Source: Bacteroidota bacterium (lineage in GTDB: Bacteria; Bacteroidota; Bacteroidia; Bacteroidales; FEN-979). From it: a stretch of 64,000 nt of DNA. Of this stretch, positions 17,049-25,229 are shown piece by piece (position 1 is the first letter of the stretch; each line of letters opens with the position of its first letter). A program made the translations under genes and the position numbers. The notes under the pieces were generated by a model. It searched no databases. It was not told the DNA's origin and saw only the letters and a list, made by a program, of their open reading frames with translations. The stretch lies in assembly GCA_026391735.1 (NCBI GenBank), contig JAPLDL010000015.1, forward strand, positions 186,001 through 250,000. The letters are read 5' to 3'.

Positions 17049-17465
17049 ATGATTTTAGGCAAAACAACCGAATACGCATTGAGTGTGCTGGCTTATATGG
17101 CTACGAGGAGCCAGGATATGTATCCGGCTGAATTGCTTCACCGGGAACTCAAGATTCCCCGCCATTATTTACGCAGGCTTCTTACCGACCTGTCGAAAAA
17201 GGGTTTCATTGCCAGCAGTCGCGGAAGGAACGGGGGGTTCGTATTTGCAAGGGAATTGTCGATGATCAATTTCGCCCAGGTAATCGATGCGATGGAAGGG
17301 GAGGAGGCTATGAATATCTGCCTGCTGGGATTTACTGCCTGTATAGTTGACAAACCATGCGCAATGCATGATTTATGGAGCGATGCAAGGTCAAAGATGG
17401 CTGAGACTCTGAAAAATACGAGTCTTGCCGATCTCAGGGAGAAGTACTTGAATGACAAGGGATAA
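17049..17465 (+). CDS. Rrf2-family regulator with three cysteines (IscR/NsrR-like)
   Basis: A 138-residue winged-helix repressor. The N-terminal helix-turn-helix is KTTEYALSVLAYMATR through HYLRRLLTDLSKKGFI, with wing GRNGGF. The dimerisation helix is followed by cysteines C91, C98 and C104, matching almost exactly the spacing of the iron-sulfur ligands of IscR. This suggests an Fe-S cofactor sensing nitric oxide, oxygen or iron-sulfur status. The start is the ATG after AAAAAGG; an upstream in-frame ATG at 16983 lies inside the promoter and is rejected. It lies 45 bp upstream of the oxidoreductase genes on the same strand, so it probably controls them (inference). Confidence 0.88.
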   Translation: MILGKTTEYALSVLAYMATRSQDMYPAELLHRELKIPRHYLRRLLTDLSKKGFIASSRGRNGGFVFARELSMINFAQVIDAMEGEEAMNICLLGFTACIVDKPCAMHDLWSDARSKMAETLKNTSLADLREKYLNDKG

Positions 17466-17510
17466 ATGATTTACAATTTATTAATTCAATGTTAATTAAA
17501 AACAAATTTT

Positions 17511-18077
17511 ATGGTTGACTCAACTGTTGTGTTAAACGGCCAGACCCTGGCCTACACATGTTATTGTCTGGCCATCCTGCTGGTCATGGGATGGTTTGGC
17601 TACAAAATCACCCGGCCGGGCAGGGATAACAGGATCGCCAATGCCCTCTTTTATTCGTTTACCGGGATGCTGGTGGTGCTGGGCGTTTCCCTGCATATCG
17701 TAACCTTCAACACTATTCCTTGGGCGCCTATGGATCTCAACCGTGCCGAGATCAAGGCCGACAAAGTCTTCAACATCACGATAGAGAAGCACAAATTCAC
17801 TCTTCCGGAGCAGACCCTGAACATCAATTGCAATGAAAAAGTGCTGTTTGCTGTAACGTCTCATGACCTGACCTATGGATTCGGCTTGTTCCGCCAGGAT
17901 AATTCTATGATATTCCAAATGCAGGTGGTTCCTGGTCATCCAAACGACATCCTGTGGCAATTCGATAAACCGGGGATATACACGATCAGGTCAACCGAAT
18001 ATTCGGGTCCCGATGGATGGAATATTGTTCTGAAGGATGCCGTGGTGGTATCCGGCACGACATCCGCAGTCAATTAA
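17511..18077 (+). CDS. Heme-copper oxidoreductase subunit II lacking CuA ligands
   Basis: A 188-residue membrane-anchored cupredoxin subunit. Two transmembrane helices (about 15-31 and 43-66) are followed by a beta domain at about 85-182. The fold signatures of cytochrome oxidase subunit II remain, including VTSHDLTYGF and STEYSG. Every CuA-ligand position is changed: Y122 for His, S161 and S165 for the two Cys, G169 for the second His and I172 for Met; only E163 is kept. It therefore cannot bind CuA and should not take electrons from cytochrome c in the usual way. A quinol or another carrier is likely. It is followed after 33 bp by subunit I and forms an operon with the regulator above. Confidence 0.85.
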   Translation: MVDSTVVLNGQTLAYTCYCLAILLVMGWFGYKITRPGRDNRIANALFYSFTGMLVVLGVSLHIVTFNTIPWAPMDLNRAEIKADKVFNITIEKHKFTLPEQTLNINCNEKVLFAVTSHDLTYGFGLFRQDNSMIFQMQVVPGHPNDILWQFDKPGIYTIRSTEYSGPDGWNIVLKDAVVVSGTTSAVN

Positions 18078-18110
18078 TCAAGGGGTATTAATCATTAAAA
18101 AAATTATAGT

Positions 18111-19730
18111 ATGAACTTTTTACAAACATTGATAAAGGGTGAGCAAGGCTTGTTCAGATCGGAGAGTCTTACGCCCATGCAAAAGCTTACCCTGCGATTT
18201 GTCGTCATCGGACTTGTATATTATGCGTTTGCCGTGATCGAAGGAATGATCATGAGAATCTATGAGATTCAGCCAATTCCTGCAGTTTCAACAAAACAGT
18301 TCTTCGCCATCATGACCGCTCATCCTTTGGTAGGGATTTTTGGATCTACCTATTCCATTGTTTTCGGTGCATTCCTGTTCCTGGTCCCTTTCCTCATGAA
18401 GAAACCATTGTGGAGCATCAAATTAGCGAACTGGAATTTCTGGCTCGTTGCCATCGGCACTTTCGTGTTCTGGTTTTCGGGATTTCTCACTCATTACGCA
18501 CCCCTGTATACTTTATACTGGCCTTTGCCGGTCGATTTCACCCAGTTCAGCATTATCGGGGGGATCTTTTTCATACTCGGGATTGCCCTGGTCATGCTTG
18601 GAACCGTGTTCTTTGTGATCAATGTGTTTGCCACTATTACTTATACTCCCGAAGGTTGGGACAAGCAACCCTGCGGAGCTCTGATCAGCTCCGCTCTTGG
18701 CTTAAGCGGGATCAGGAACCTGTTTTCAAAGAATAAGAAGGAGCACCTGGTGTCTCTGCCTGTTGCTGCCATTGCCCGTGGGACCGTAGATGTGGCGCTG
18801 AATTCGGGGATCATCCTGTTTACCGGGGTATTGATTCTGGTTTACATGGTATTTGCATTGTTTGGTGTAAGCCTTAAGGATACCGCCATTGATGCATTAC
18901 TTTACAAAAACTGGTTCTGGTGGGGGCTTGATCTGGTTGCCGACGGACTGGTACTGATCTTTGTTGCCGGGACCTGGTATCTGCTGGCCACCCTGATCAC
19001 TGGTAAGAAATTATATATGGAGAACATTGCCCGTGCCGCCCTGTTTGTAGAGCTCGTGGTCTCATGGACCGTATGGTCACACCACCTGCTTTCGGACCAG
19101 GCCCAGCCCGGGTTTCTTAAAGTGTTATCAGGAGAAATGGTCACTGCGTTTGAACTGATCACTCAGGGCCTGGCTTTCTTCATTACCCTGGCAACTTTAT
19201 GGAGTGCCCGTCCGTTGAAGATGACCAATCCATTAAAGTTTTTACTTGGCGGATTGCTTGGTTTTGCTCTCGCAGTACCTGCCGGTATCATGCAGGCCGA
19301 CATTGGCCTGAACAGGATATTACACAACACCCAGTGGGTGATTGGCCCTCATGTACATGTTGCTATTTTGGTTGGATTAGCTATGACATTGTATGCTGCA
19401 ATTTACATCCTGTTCCCTATCCTTACCAATGGCGCCCAGTTATACAGCCAGAAACTTGCGAATTTTCATTTCTGGGGGCAGCTTGTCGGCGGTATTGGCA
19501 TGGGAGCATTTATGGGTATGGCCGGACTTCACGGTATGCTTCGCCGCTCACTTTATGTGCACGGTGAATTCAATACCTATATGATCCTGGCGGCCTTATG
19601 CGGCGGATTGCTGCTGCTGGCATTCCTGGCCTTCTTCTTCAATATTGTAATGAGCGTTGGGATCAACGGGGTGATCGGGATCTTTATGCCTTCAAAACTT
19701 AAGACAAAAGACCTGGTACCGGCCGATTGA
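18111..19730 (+). CDS. Heme-copper oxidoreductase subunit I with non-canonical active site, probable NO reductase
   Basis: A 539-residue polytopic protein with at least 12 hydrophobic helices. Heme ligands are H71 (TAHPLVG, low-spin heme) and H414/H416 (GPHVHV). Two active-site metal ligands are present as H324/H325 (WSHHL). The third, helix VI position is not histidine: the sequence reads WWGLDLVADG, with D274 where oxygen reductases have the cross-linked His and where cytochrome c-type NO reductases have HLWVEG. D278 aligns with the catalytic Glu of those enzymes. The His-Tyr pair of A-type oxidases is absent. This pattern fits the non-canonical NO-reductase families of the superfamily; I cannot say which. 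It is probably co-transcribed with the CuA-less subunit II and an Rrf2 sensor. Confidence 0.88.
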   Translation: MNFLQTLIKGEQGLFRSESLTPMQKLTLRFVVIGLVYYAFAVIEGMIMRIYEIQPIPAVSTKQFFAIMTAHPLVGIFGSTYSIVFGAFLFLVPFLMKKPLWSIKLANWNFWLVAIGTFVFWFSGFLTHYAPLYTLYWPLPVDFTQFSIIGGIFFILGIALVMLGTVFFVINVFATITYTPEGWDKQPCGALISSALGLSGIRNLFSKNKKEHLVSLPVAAIARGTVDVALNSGIILFTGVLILVYMVFALFGVSLKDTAIDALLYKNWFWWGLDLVADGLVLIFVAGTWYLLATLITGKKLYMENIARAALFVELVVSWTVWSHHLLSDQAQPGFLKVLSGEMVTAFELITQGLAFFITLATLWSARPLKMTNPLKFLLGGLLGFALAVPAGIMQADIGLNRILHNTQWVIGPHVHVAILVGLAMTLYAAIYILFPILTNGAQLYSQKLANFHFWGQLVGGIGMGAFMGMAGLHGMLRRSLYVHGEFNTYMILAALCGGLLLLAFLAFFFNIVMSVGINGVIGIFMPSKLKTKDLVPAD

Positions 19731-20351
19731 TTAATTGGATTTGATCTTCCTCTTTATATATTTCCAGGGAAAAAGCATGGATACTTCTTCCTGGTAATCC
19801 CTGTAAACATTCCCGAATTCAGAGAGTAATTTCTTTTCTTCGAGCATGGTGCCTATAACAAGGTAAAGGCTTAGGATAATGTTTATGATCAATCGCGTGG
19901 AGTCGAGATTTCCTGCCCAGATCAATAAAAATGAACCGGAATAAAATGGATGCCTGACTATTCCCATGATACCTCCTTTTTCAATTTTCCCGGTATCATT
20001 GATCAACCCATGATTTACGCCTGCTTTGATCTGGTTTATTCCAAGGAATGTTCTCATGCTGTAATGCCGTGAACCCGCGAAAAAAATCCACAATCCTCCT
20101 ATCAGCAGCAAATACCTTACAGCGAGAAGATATCCCTGCCAGGTAAAAAAAGGCATTTCCCTAATGGAGTATGAATAGATTACAACAGGCAGCAGGATAA
20201 GGATTGAGAAAAGGTTATAAAACAAGCGATAAAAGCGGTAGGTCGTTCCTGTATTCTTCTTCACAAAATCAGTGAATACCGGGGTGATCAGGAAACTGTG
20301 TATGAAGCAGTAGGCAGTCCATAGGGCAATAAGAATCAGGAATCTCATCAC
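19731..20351 (-). CDS. Integral-membrane methyltransferase, ICMT/NnrU-like
   Basis: A 206-residue membrane protein with five or so hydrophobic helices. It carries the C-terminal signature of the isoprenylcysteine/phospholipid methyltransferase superfamily: GIVRHPFYSGSFLLIWAG, then EEKKLLSEFGNVYRDYQEEV and MLFPW. The same superfamily includes NnrU-like proteins of denitrifiers and methanethiol methyltransferase MddA. It ends immediately after the convergent oxidoreductase gene (one base apart), so co-occurrence with a putative NO reductase is suggestive but not proof of a shared role. It is 10 bp downstream of a soluble methyltransferase gene in the same orientation. Confidence 0.72.
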   Translation of the reverse strand: MMRFLILIALWTAYCFIHSFLITPVFTDFVKKNTGTTYRFYRLFYNLFSILILLPVVIYSYSIREMPFFTWQGYLLAVRYLLLIGGLWIFFAGSRHYSMRTFLGINQIKAGVNHGLINDTGKIEKGGIMGIVRHPFYSGSFLLIWAGNLDSTRLIINIILSLYLVIGTMLEEKKLLSEFGNVYRDYQEEVSMLFPWKYIKRKIKSN

Positions 20352-20361
20352 GTTAAAGAGA

Positions 20362-20985
20362 TTAAGGTTTAACGGCTGTTAGCAAAAACACAGGGTATTC
20401 CTTTACTTTCTCTTTCTCTGCGGATATCACTTTGCGCATCATGAAACAAGGCGTAATCGTTGTGCTGTAAAAACCTTGCTGATGAATAGTTTCAGCTAGC
20501 TTATCAGGATCAAATCCGAAGTGAACACTAATGTCCCCATCATGAAATGAGCCATCTTCAAGGTAAAGATCAGCAATAGCAAGTATTCCTCCAGGTTTCA
20601 GCAGATCGTAAAATTTACTGAATATGGCTGTCGTATCCTTGATATGATGCAGAACCATCTGGCTGTAGATAATATCAAAAGGATCTCCTGAGTATTCTTC
20701 ATTTTCAAGATTAAGTAATAAGGTCCTGAATTTCAAACGGTCAGTGACCTCAATTTTCTCCTCTGCCTTTTTGAGCATTTCCCGGGAACTATCCATCAGA
20801 GTTATTTCTGCAAACCGGTCCTTCAGTATAAAACTAAGTACTCCCGTACCTGCTCCGAACTCAAGTGCACGCATTTTGTTTGTTAAGGGAAGAAGCCTGA
20901 TCATTTGTTCGGCAATAGCCTTTGACCGTTCTATATGGACCGGGTTCATATCCCAGTCTTTTGCTTTTAAATCAAATTCATTCAT
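20362..20985 (-). CDS. Class I SAM-dependent methyltransferase
   Basis: About 207 residues from MNEFDLKAKDWD. The SAM-binding motif I is LEFGAGTGVLSF, motif II has ITLMDSSREML, and the later FDIIYSQMVLHHI and LKPGGILAIADL are typical of UbiE-like small-molecule methyltransferases. An upstream ATG would add 14 residues (lysine-rich, unlike the family start). It is probably co-transcribed with the membrane methyltransferase. The upstream 100 bp end at the prophage left end, so the prophage inserted just in front of this gene and may have replaced its promoter region. Confidence 0.82.
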   Translation of the reverse strand: MNEFDLKAKDWDMNPVHIERSKAIAEQMIRLLPLTNKMRALEFGAGTGVLSFILKDRFAEITLMDSSREMLKKAEEKIEVTDRLKFRTLLLNLENEEYSGDPFDIIYSQMVLHHIKDTTAIFSKFYDLLKPGGILAIADLYLEDGSFHDGDISVHFGFDPDKLAETIHQQGFYSTTITPCFMMRKVISAEKEKVKEYPVFLLTAVKP

Positions 20986-21086
20986 CTTGTCAGGTTTGGA
21001 GAGTTTTTTCTTTAAAATTACATACAATCCACATAAGAACTTAAATCAAAACAAAATTATGACTATTGTAGTAGGAAATACTCTTC

Positions 21087-21155
21087 CGCGTATAATTCGC
21101 AAAACAAATTGTATAATAATTCAAAACGAAGTGTATAAATAATTCGCATTGCGAA
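21087..21155. repeat. Left prophage end: terminal inverted sequence and transposase-site-like repeats
   Basis: Bases 21087-21116 match the right-end sequence 55029-55058 in inverted orientation at 22 of 30 positions without gaps, including CGCGTA and AATTGTATAA. Inward lie two direct copies of TGTATAA(A)TAATTC (21110-21122 and 21132-21145) spaced 22 bp, about two helical turns, and the palindrome TTCGCATTGCGAA (21143-21155). This is the arrangement expected of transposase end-binding sites. The exact terminal base is not resolved. Confidence 0.65.
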
Positions 21156-21183
21156 ATTAATCATTATACGCTATATTTGTCAC

Positions 21184-21300
21184 GTCACATCTCCAATACA
21201 ATCCATTTGGCTTATCTCAACATTGACATAAGCCCGGCAATAGGGTGCTTGCACCCTTTGGTATTGGAGATGTGACAATTTTCTTTATCAGCCGGGCTTA
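21184..21300 (-). ncRNA. Structured element downstream of dam with alternative stems
   Basis: A perfect 16-bp inverted repeat (GTCACATCTCCAATAC at 21184-21199, complement at 21261-21276) encloses 61 bases holding two more hairpins: AGGGTGC/GCACCCT, and GGCTTAT...ATAAGCC (21209-21234) with a further TCAA/TTGA. Together they form a three-way junction. In addition TAAGCCCGGC (21229-21238) is perfectly complementary to GCCGGGCTTA at 21291-21300, the last codons of dam, and that pairing excludes the inner hairpin. It could be a regulated terminator, an RNA-stability element or a phage small RNA. No long T run is seen. Confidence 0.5.
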
Positions 21301-22100
21301 CCTTTTTTAATAGGGTAGTTGGCTGTAAGAACCTCAATCTTTGATGATCTCACTGCCTTCTTTGAGGCGCATAATGGCATTTTATATTCAAGCTGATGCC
21401 AGCCATATTTGCCGGCAAATTTCGAAATGATTTCCTGTGGATAATTACTTAATAGGAACCTGCCCTTGATTGTTGTCAGTTTAATCAGGAGTTCCTCAAG
21501 GTTCTTCATAGTATATCCCTTATAATGACCGCAATTGGTATTAGGGTAAGGTGGGTCAACGTAATGAAAGGTATCAGGCGTATCATATAACCTGATTACA
21601 TCAAGAGCGTCACGGCACTCTATTTGCGTTAATTCAATTCGCTCTTGTAGGAGTTCGGTAAACTGTCTTTTCTTGTTCATTACCTTCCTTGCAATGCTCG
21701 ATTTACTTTTATCGAAGCCCCAGGATCCTGATAGTTGACTTCCGAAACTCTGAGTCGACAAAACCCATAATGCCCATGCCCTGGTTATCTGATCATTTAG
21801 CTCAGGATGCTGATACACCTCCCAGGCTTGTTTATGGATCTTACGTGAGTGTAATGTGATTTTAACAGCCTGTTGAAGGCTTTTAAACCGCGTTTTAAGA
21901 ACGATATAGAAGTTGATCAACTCATCGTTCATATCATTGATCACCTCAACCTTTGAAGGGGATTTTGACCAATAAACTGCAGCCCCTCCGCAGAAGGGCT
22001 CACAGTAAACGATATGGTTGGGAATTAACGGCAAAATGTGCCGTAGCATTTGTTGTTTACCCCCATAATAGCTGATGGGAGTCTTAATCGGTTCATTCAT
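21288..22100 (-). CDS. dam: DNA adenine methyltransferase (Dam family)
   Basis: A 270-residue N6-adenine methylase. SAM motif: SYYGGKQQMLRHILPLIP and EPFCGGAA; catalytic DPPY at 182-185 (YVDPPYPNT); then the closing NYPQEI and the C-terminal KKAVRSSKIEVLTANY typical of phage Dam proteins. It is the last gene before the left end of the prophage, the place where Mu carries its DNA-modification genes, so a role in protecting phage DNA from host restriction is likely (inference by analogy). Its last codons take part in the structured element. Confidence 0.9.
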   Translation of the reverse strand: MNEPIKTPISYYGGKQQMLRHILPLIPNHIVYCEPFCGGAAVYWSKSPSKVEVINDMNDELINFYIVLKTRFKSLQQAVKITLHSRKIHKQAWEVYQHPELNDQITRAWALWVLSTQSFGSQLSGSWGFDKSKSSIARKVMNKKRQFTELLQERIELTQIECRDALDVIRLYDTPDTFHYVDPPYPNTNCGHYKGYTMKNLEELLIKLTTIKGRFLLSNYPQEIISKFAGKYGWHQLEYKMPLCASKKAVRSSKIEVLTANYPIKKGKPG

Positions 22101-22154
22101 TGCTAAGGGTTTAAATGTTTAGTGCTTACCTCAACACCAACCCTTAATGCTTAA

Positions 22155-25100
22155 TTACATCAATGAAAGCGTGTACCTAATCCAGGCATACATTTCCAAG
22201 CCCCAGGCTCTGTGAGCAAAGCCATTTGGATGCCATGTGGGTCCGGCTCCATCGATCACACGGAATTGAAATTCCTCGTTAGCTAAAAGGTCAAATTCAG
22301 GAGATTGAATTTTTCTGAACGGCGTAGACCATGCTGGAGGTTGAACATTCAGAGATGGTAGTATATAGATCTTTTCCGAATCTTCATTTGCATCAGATAC
22401 CCAGAATTCATCGATCACCTTCCGATAATTATTGTATCCTGCACCGACATGGTTCCATAATGAAATGGAATTCTTATCAAACATTGGGTACCGGCTTGGG
22501 TAATAAGTACCAGTAAATCTGATAACGCTGATCCCGATGAATACATCCCCCCAACTCTGGGCTGTATATTCAGCTTTAATAGCGTCAGTCCACTTTCTCA
22601 GGTTTGTTGCAAACCATGCTACGTCGCCGTCATTATGACTGTGCGAAAGGACAAAATGGGTCGGTAGACATACATCGTAAGCATCTGCATCCGTAACTTT
22701 GGTTCCCGCGGTGCTTCCGACGAGCAACCTGGTCGTTCCATCATTGGCCAGTGTCTTATAACGTGCCAGGTAAGCACTGATACTGAAAGCCACATCAACA
22801 GCCAGTGCTGTTGTTTTGTCATAGAAAGGATTCTCTGGATCAGCCTCCTTTGCATCTAACAATGCGACTGCTTCAGCATAGTTCGTGGCTGCTCCAGTGA
22901 GTTCGGTATTTAGCCAGGTACGGAAAATGGTCGTATCAATTGGTGCATTTTTCCCTTCAGGTGTCGTAAACATCAGCAGGTTCTGAGGAGCTGAGTTAAC
23001 ATAATCAGTACCAGTTCCATCACCTAATCCGAGCATATCCCATAAGCCTTGAGTTCTGACTGCCCAGTTCCTTGACCAGTATAAATGAGATGGAGTACTC
23101 CAGCCCCCATAACCTTCTGCAAATGGTTTTAATGACCTGGTTTGGCCACCATATACCATCGTCCAGGGACAAGAAGAATAATGACCTACCAGAATACATT
23201 TATGATGCCCCGCGTCGTCACCTGAATCTATTTTAGCCTGCTCAAACTGTTCTTTAATTACAGCCCAATATTGAGACGGCATACCCGATGGTACGCCAAC
23301 ACCGGCAAGATATCCGGAGGTGACGGAATCACCAATGCACATGATTTTGGGCGTGAAATCCTTTCCGATACTTTCTTTCACGCTCTTCTGAATAAAAGTT
23401 ACAGACCCGTCGTTGTATTTTGCACTGTTACCAAAATCAAATGATTTATTTTCAGATAAAATGTCTGTAGTCATTTCAGGCGCATACACTTGTATTTTCT
23501 CTTTTCCAGAGGCATCAAAATCAACATCAAGTTCCTCAGAAATTCCTTCTATTAGGGAATCAATGAATACAGGAATTGAATGCATCCTGACTCCCAGCAA
23601 ATCATTGTCACCGGTACCTAACTGATCATTGAAAACTGTATAGATCTTTTTCGGTAATAGCAAATCCAAATCCTCTTTTGACTCAGCAGGAGCAAACCTC
23701 CTGTAATATACTGATATAGGCATAAAGAATGCCGAACTTCCAGGTGTTGATGGCTGTTCTTCCAGATTGATAATCGTGTTGGCTGTATTGCCACCAATCG
23801 AATAATTTCTCGTCCATTCAGCGGTATCACTGGGTGTTTCATTCATTTGAAAAAGCATACTTATCCTGTCCGTAGCGGCATTGCACTCATAGCCGACGAA
23901 CAAAATTTTATCAATATCCAGTTCCACTGGGAAATCAAGAGGGATCTTATATTCAAATGAGGCTTTAGGAGAACTTGAAGTTAATGAATTATACGGTGCA
24001 AGCTCTGTGAAAGCAATAACGTGACTTTTTACCAAAAGTCCATCGTAAAATATCTTTACAGTAATCCCGTCTGTGAATTGGTGATCATTAAAAAAATCAC
24101 GAACAAGATAAATACCCACCTGATCGAATATCTTTTTACTGATTCCTTTTAAAAATACTCCAAAATATTTACATTCAAACGCGTCGGAGGCAACCCAAAC
24201 ATTAGTTGAGGGTACGATGATTCGGTTTTCTTCTGTATATGTCTCAACACCATTCTTCATTAAAGCCGAGATCATTTTGATAACATCAGAAGATTTGGCT
24301 TTCAATGTGATTGCCGTTTCATTATCGGAGATTTTCTTATTCTCATAACGTACTTCATATGCACGGAATGGAATATAAAATGTTGTTGCTGATGGAGCAG
24401 TAGGAGCTGTTAAACCAGCAAGCCATCCTGCGGTATTAGATGAATCGCATGATAAGATCCCTAAATCTTCTGTCGTACTCGCCTCTGTTGCAAAATAGAA
24501 TAAGGCTAATTTTTCAGCTCCACTATGCTGATATCCAACGATTAAAATGTCATCAACAGCAAGGTTAAGAGTGTTATCCAAATCTATGAGCATCTCAGCA
24601 TTGCGTATCGTTGTGTAAGGCTTCTTGAGATTTAGGGCTGTATTATCAACCGTTTTTTCAGTAACCAGCACACCATTCTTCCATATTTTAACCAGGAGGT
24701 TGCCTGAAAATGGAACAGTATCGGGATTCTGAACATCGCCGGCAATAAAAATACCAACTTTATCAATCACCTTCGCCGAACGAATATGCGCGGCTGTTAA
24801 CCAGCCCTTTTTCCACCAATCACCGGCAGTGGATAGTGGTGCATTGAAATTATAATCCGTACAGCCGTATTCTTTCAATCGAACGCGGGTATATTCAATG
24901 CGTTCAGCTTCCGTTAATCCCTGGGTCTTATTATGAGTATTCAGAGTATTCAGATCAGCCAATATTTCTTCAATTCTCACTACATCAACCTCAAATTCAT
25001 ATTTTGACCATAATGATCCATCCCAAATCAAAAAGCCGACATTAGATATTATGGATTGATTTCCAAAATATGTATAAGTACCTGGTCCATTTGCTAACCA

Positions 25101-25217
25101 GTACTCAGGTTCAACTGGAATACCTGGATTTGTAGAAGTTGATGCTTTGCCTTTAAACTGATTGGTTTCAATTAAGACCTGGCCGCCGAGGTTTATGGTT
25201 TTTGATGTGCCTGACAT
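22155..25217 (-). CDS. Tail fibre / receptor-binding protein with SGNH esterase domain
   Basis: 1020 residues. The N-terminal part (about 1-120) begins with the fibre-like SKTINLGGQVLIETNQFKGK. Two homologous beta-rich modules follow at about 145-300 and 340-510 (DKVGIFIAGDV / DQVGIYLVRDF; ILIVGYQHSG / ILFVGYECNA; FYIPFRAYEVRYE / FFMPISVYYRRF), an internal duplication. From about 620 there is an SGNH hydrolase: PKIMCIGDSVTSGY (catalytic Ser) and, near residue 1000, GPTWHPNGFAH (catalytic His). Such esterases deacetylate surface polysaccharide, so this is probably the host-recognition and depolymerising tail protein. It starts 12 bp after the small beta protein gene. Confidence 0.82.
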   Translation of the reverse strand: MSGTSKTINLGGQVLIETNQFKGKASTSTNPGIPVEPEYWLANGPGTYTYFGNQSIISNVGFLIWDGSLWSKYEFEVDVVRIEEILADLNTLNTHNKTQGLTEAERIEYTRVRLKEYGCTDYNFNAPLSTAGDWWKKGWLTAAHIRSAKVIDKVGIFIAGDVQNPDTVPFSGNLLVKIWKNGVLVTEKTVDNTALNLKKPYTTIRNAEMLIDLDNTLNLAVDDILIVGYQHSGAEKLALFYFATEASTTEDLGILSCDSSNTAGWLAGLTAPTAPSATTFYIPFRAYEVRYENKKISDNETAITLKAKSSDVIKMISALMKNGVETYTEENRIIVPSTNVWVASDAFECKYFGVFLKGISKKIFDQVGIYLVRDFFNDHQFTDGITVKIFYDGLLVKSHVIAFTELAPYNSLTSSSPKASFEYKIPLDFPVELDIDKILFVGYECNAATDRISMLFQMNETPSDTAEWTRNYSIGGNTANTIINLEEQPSTPGSSAFFMPISVYYRRFAPAESKEDLDLLLPKKIYTVFNDQLGTGDNDLLGVRMHSIPVFIDSLIEGISEELDVDFDASGKEKIQVYAPEMTTDILSENKSFDFGNSAKYNDGSVTFIQKSVKESIGKDFTPKIMCIGDSVTSGYLAGVGVPSGMPSQYWAVIKEQFEQAKIDSGDDAGHHKCILVGHYSSCPWTMVYGGQTRSLKPFAEGYGGWSTPSHLYWSRNWAVRTQGLWDMLGLGDGTGTDYVNSAPQNLLMFTTPEGKNAPIDTTIFRTWLNTELTGAATNYAEAVALLDAKEADPENPFYDKTTALAVDVAFSISAYLARYKTLANDGTTRLLVGSTAGTKVTDADAYDVCLPTHFVLSHSHNDGDVAWFATNLRKWTDAIKAEYTAQSWGDVFIGISVIRFTGTYYPSRYPMFDKNSISLWNHVGAGYNNYRKVIDEFWVSDANEDSEKIYILPSLNVQPPAWSTPFRKIQSPEFDLLANEEFQFRVIDGAGPTWHPNGFAHRAWGLEMYAWIRYTLSLM

Positions 25218-25229
25218 GGTTCGAGGGTT

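Noticed and set aside
21087-21300. Insertion sequence or MITE explanation for the structured block after dam
   Set aside because: No flanking duplication, and the structure includes dam codons, so a phage-borne RNA or terminator is more likely.
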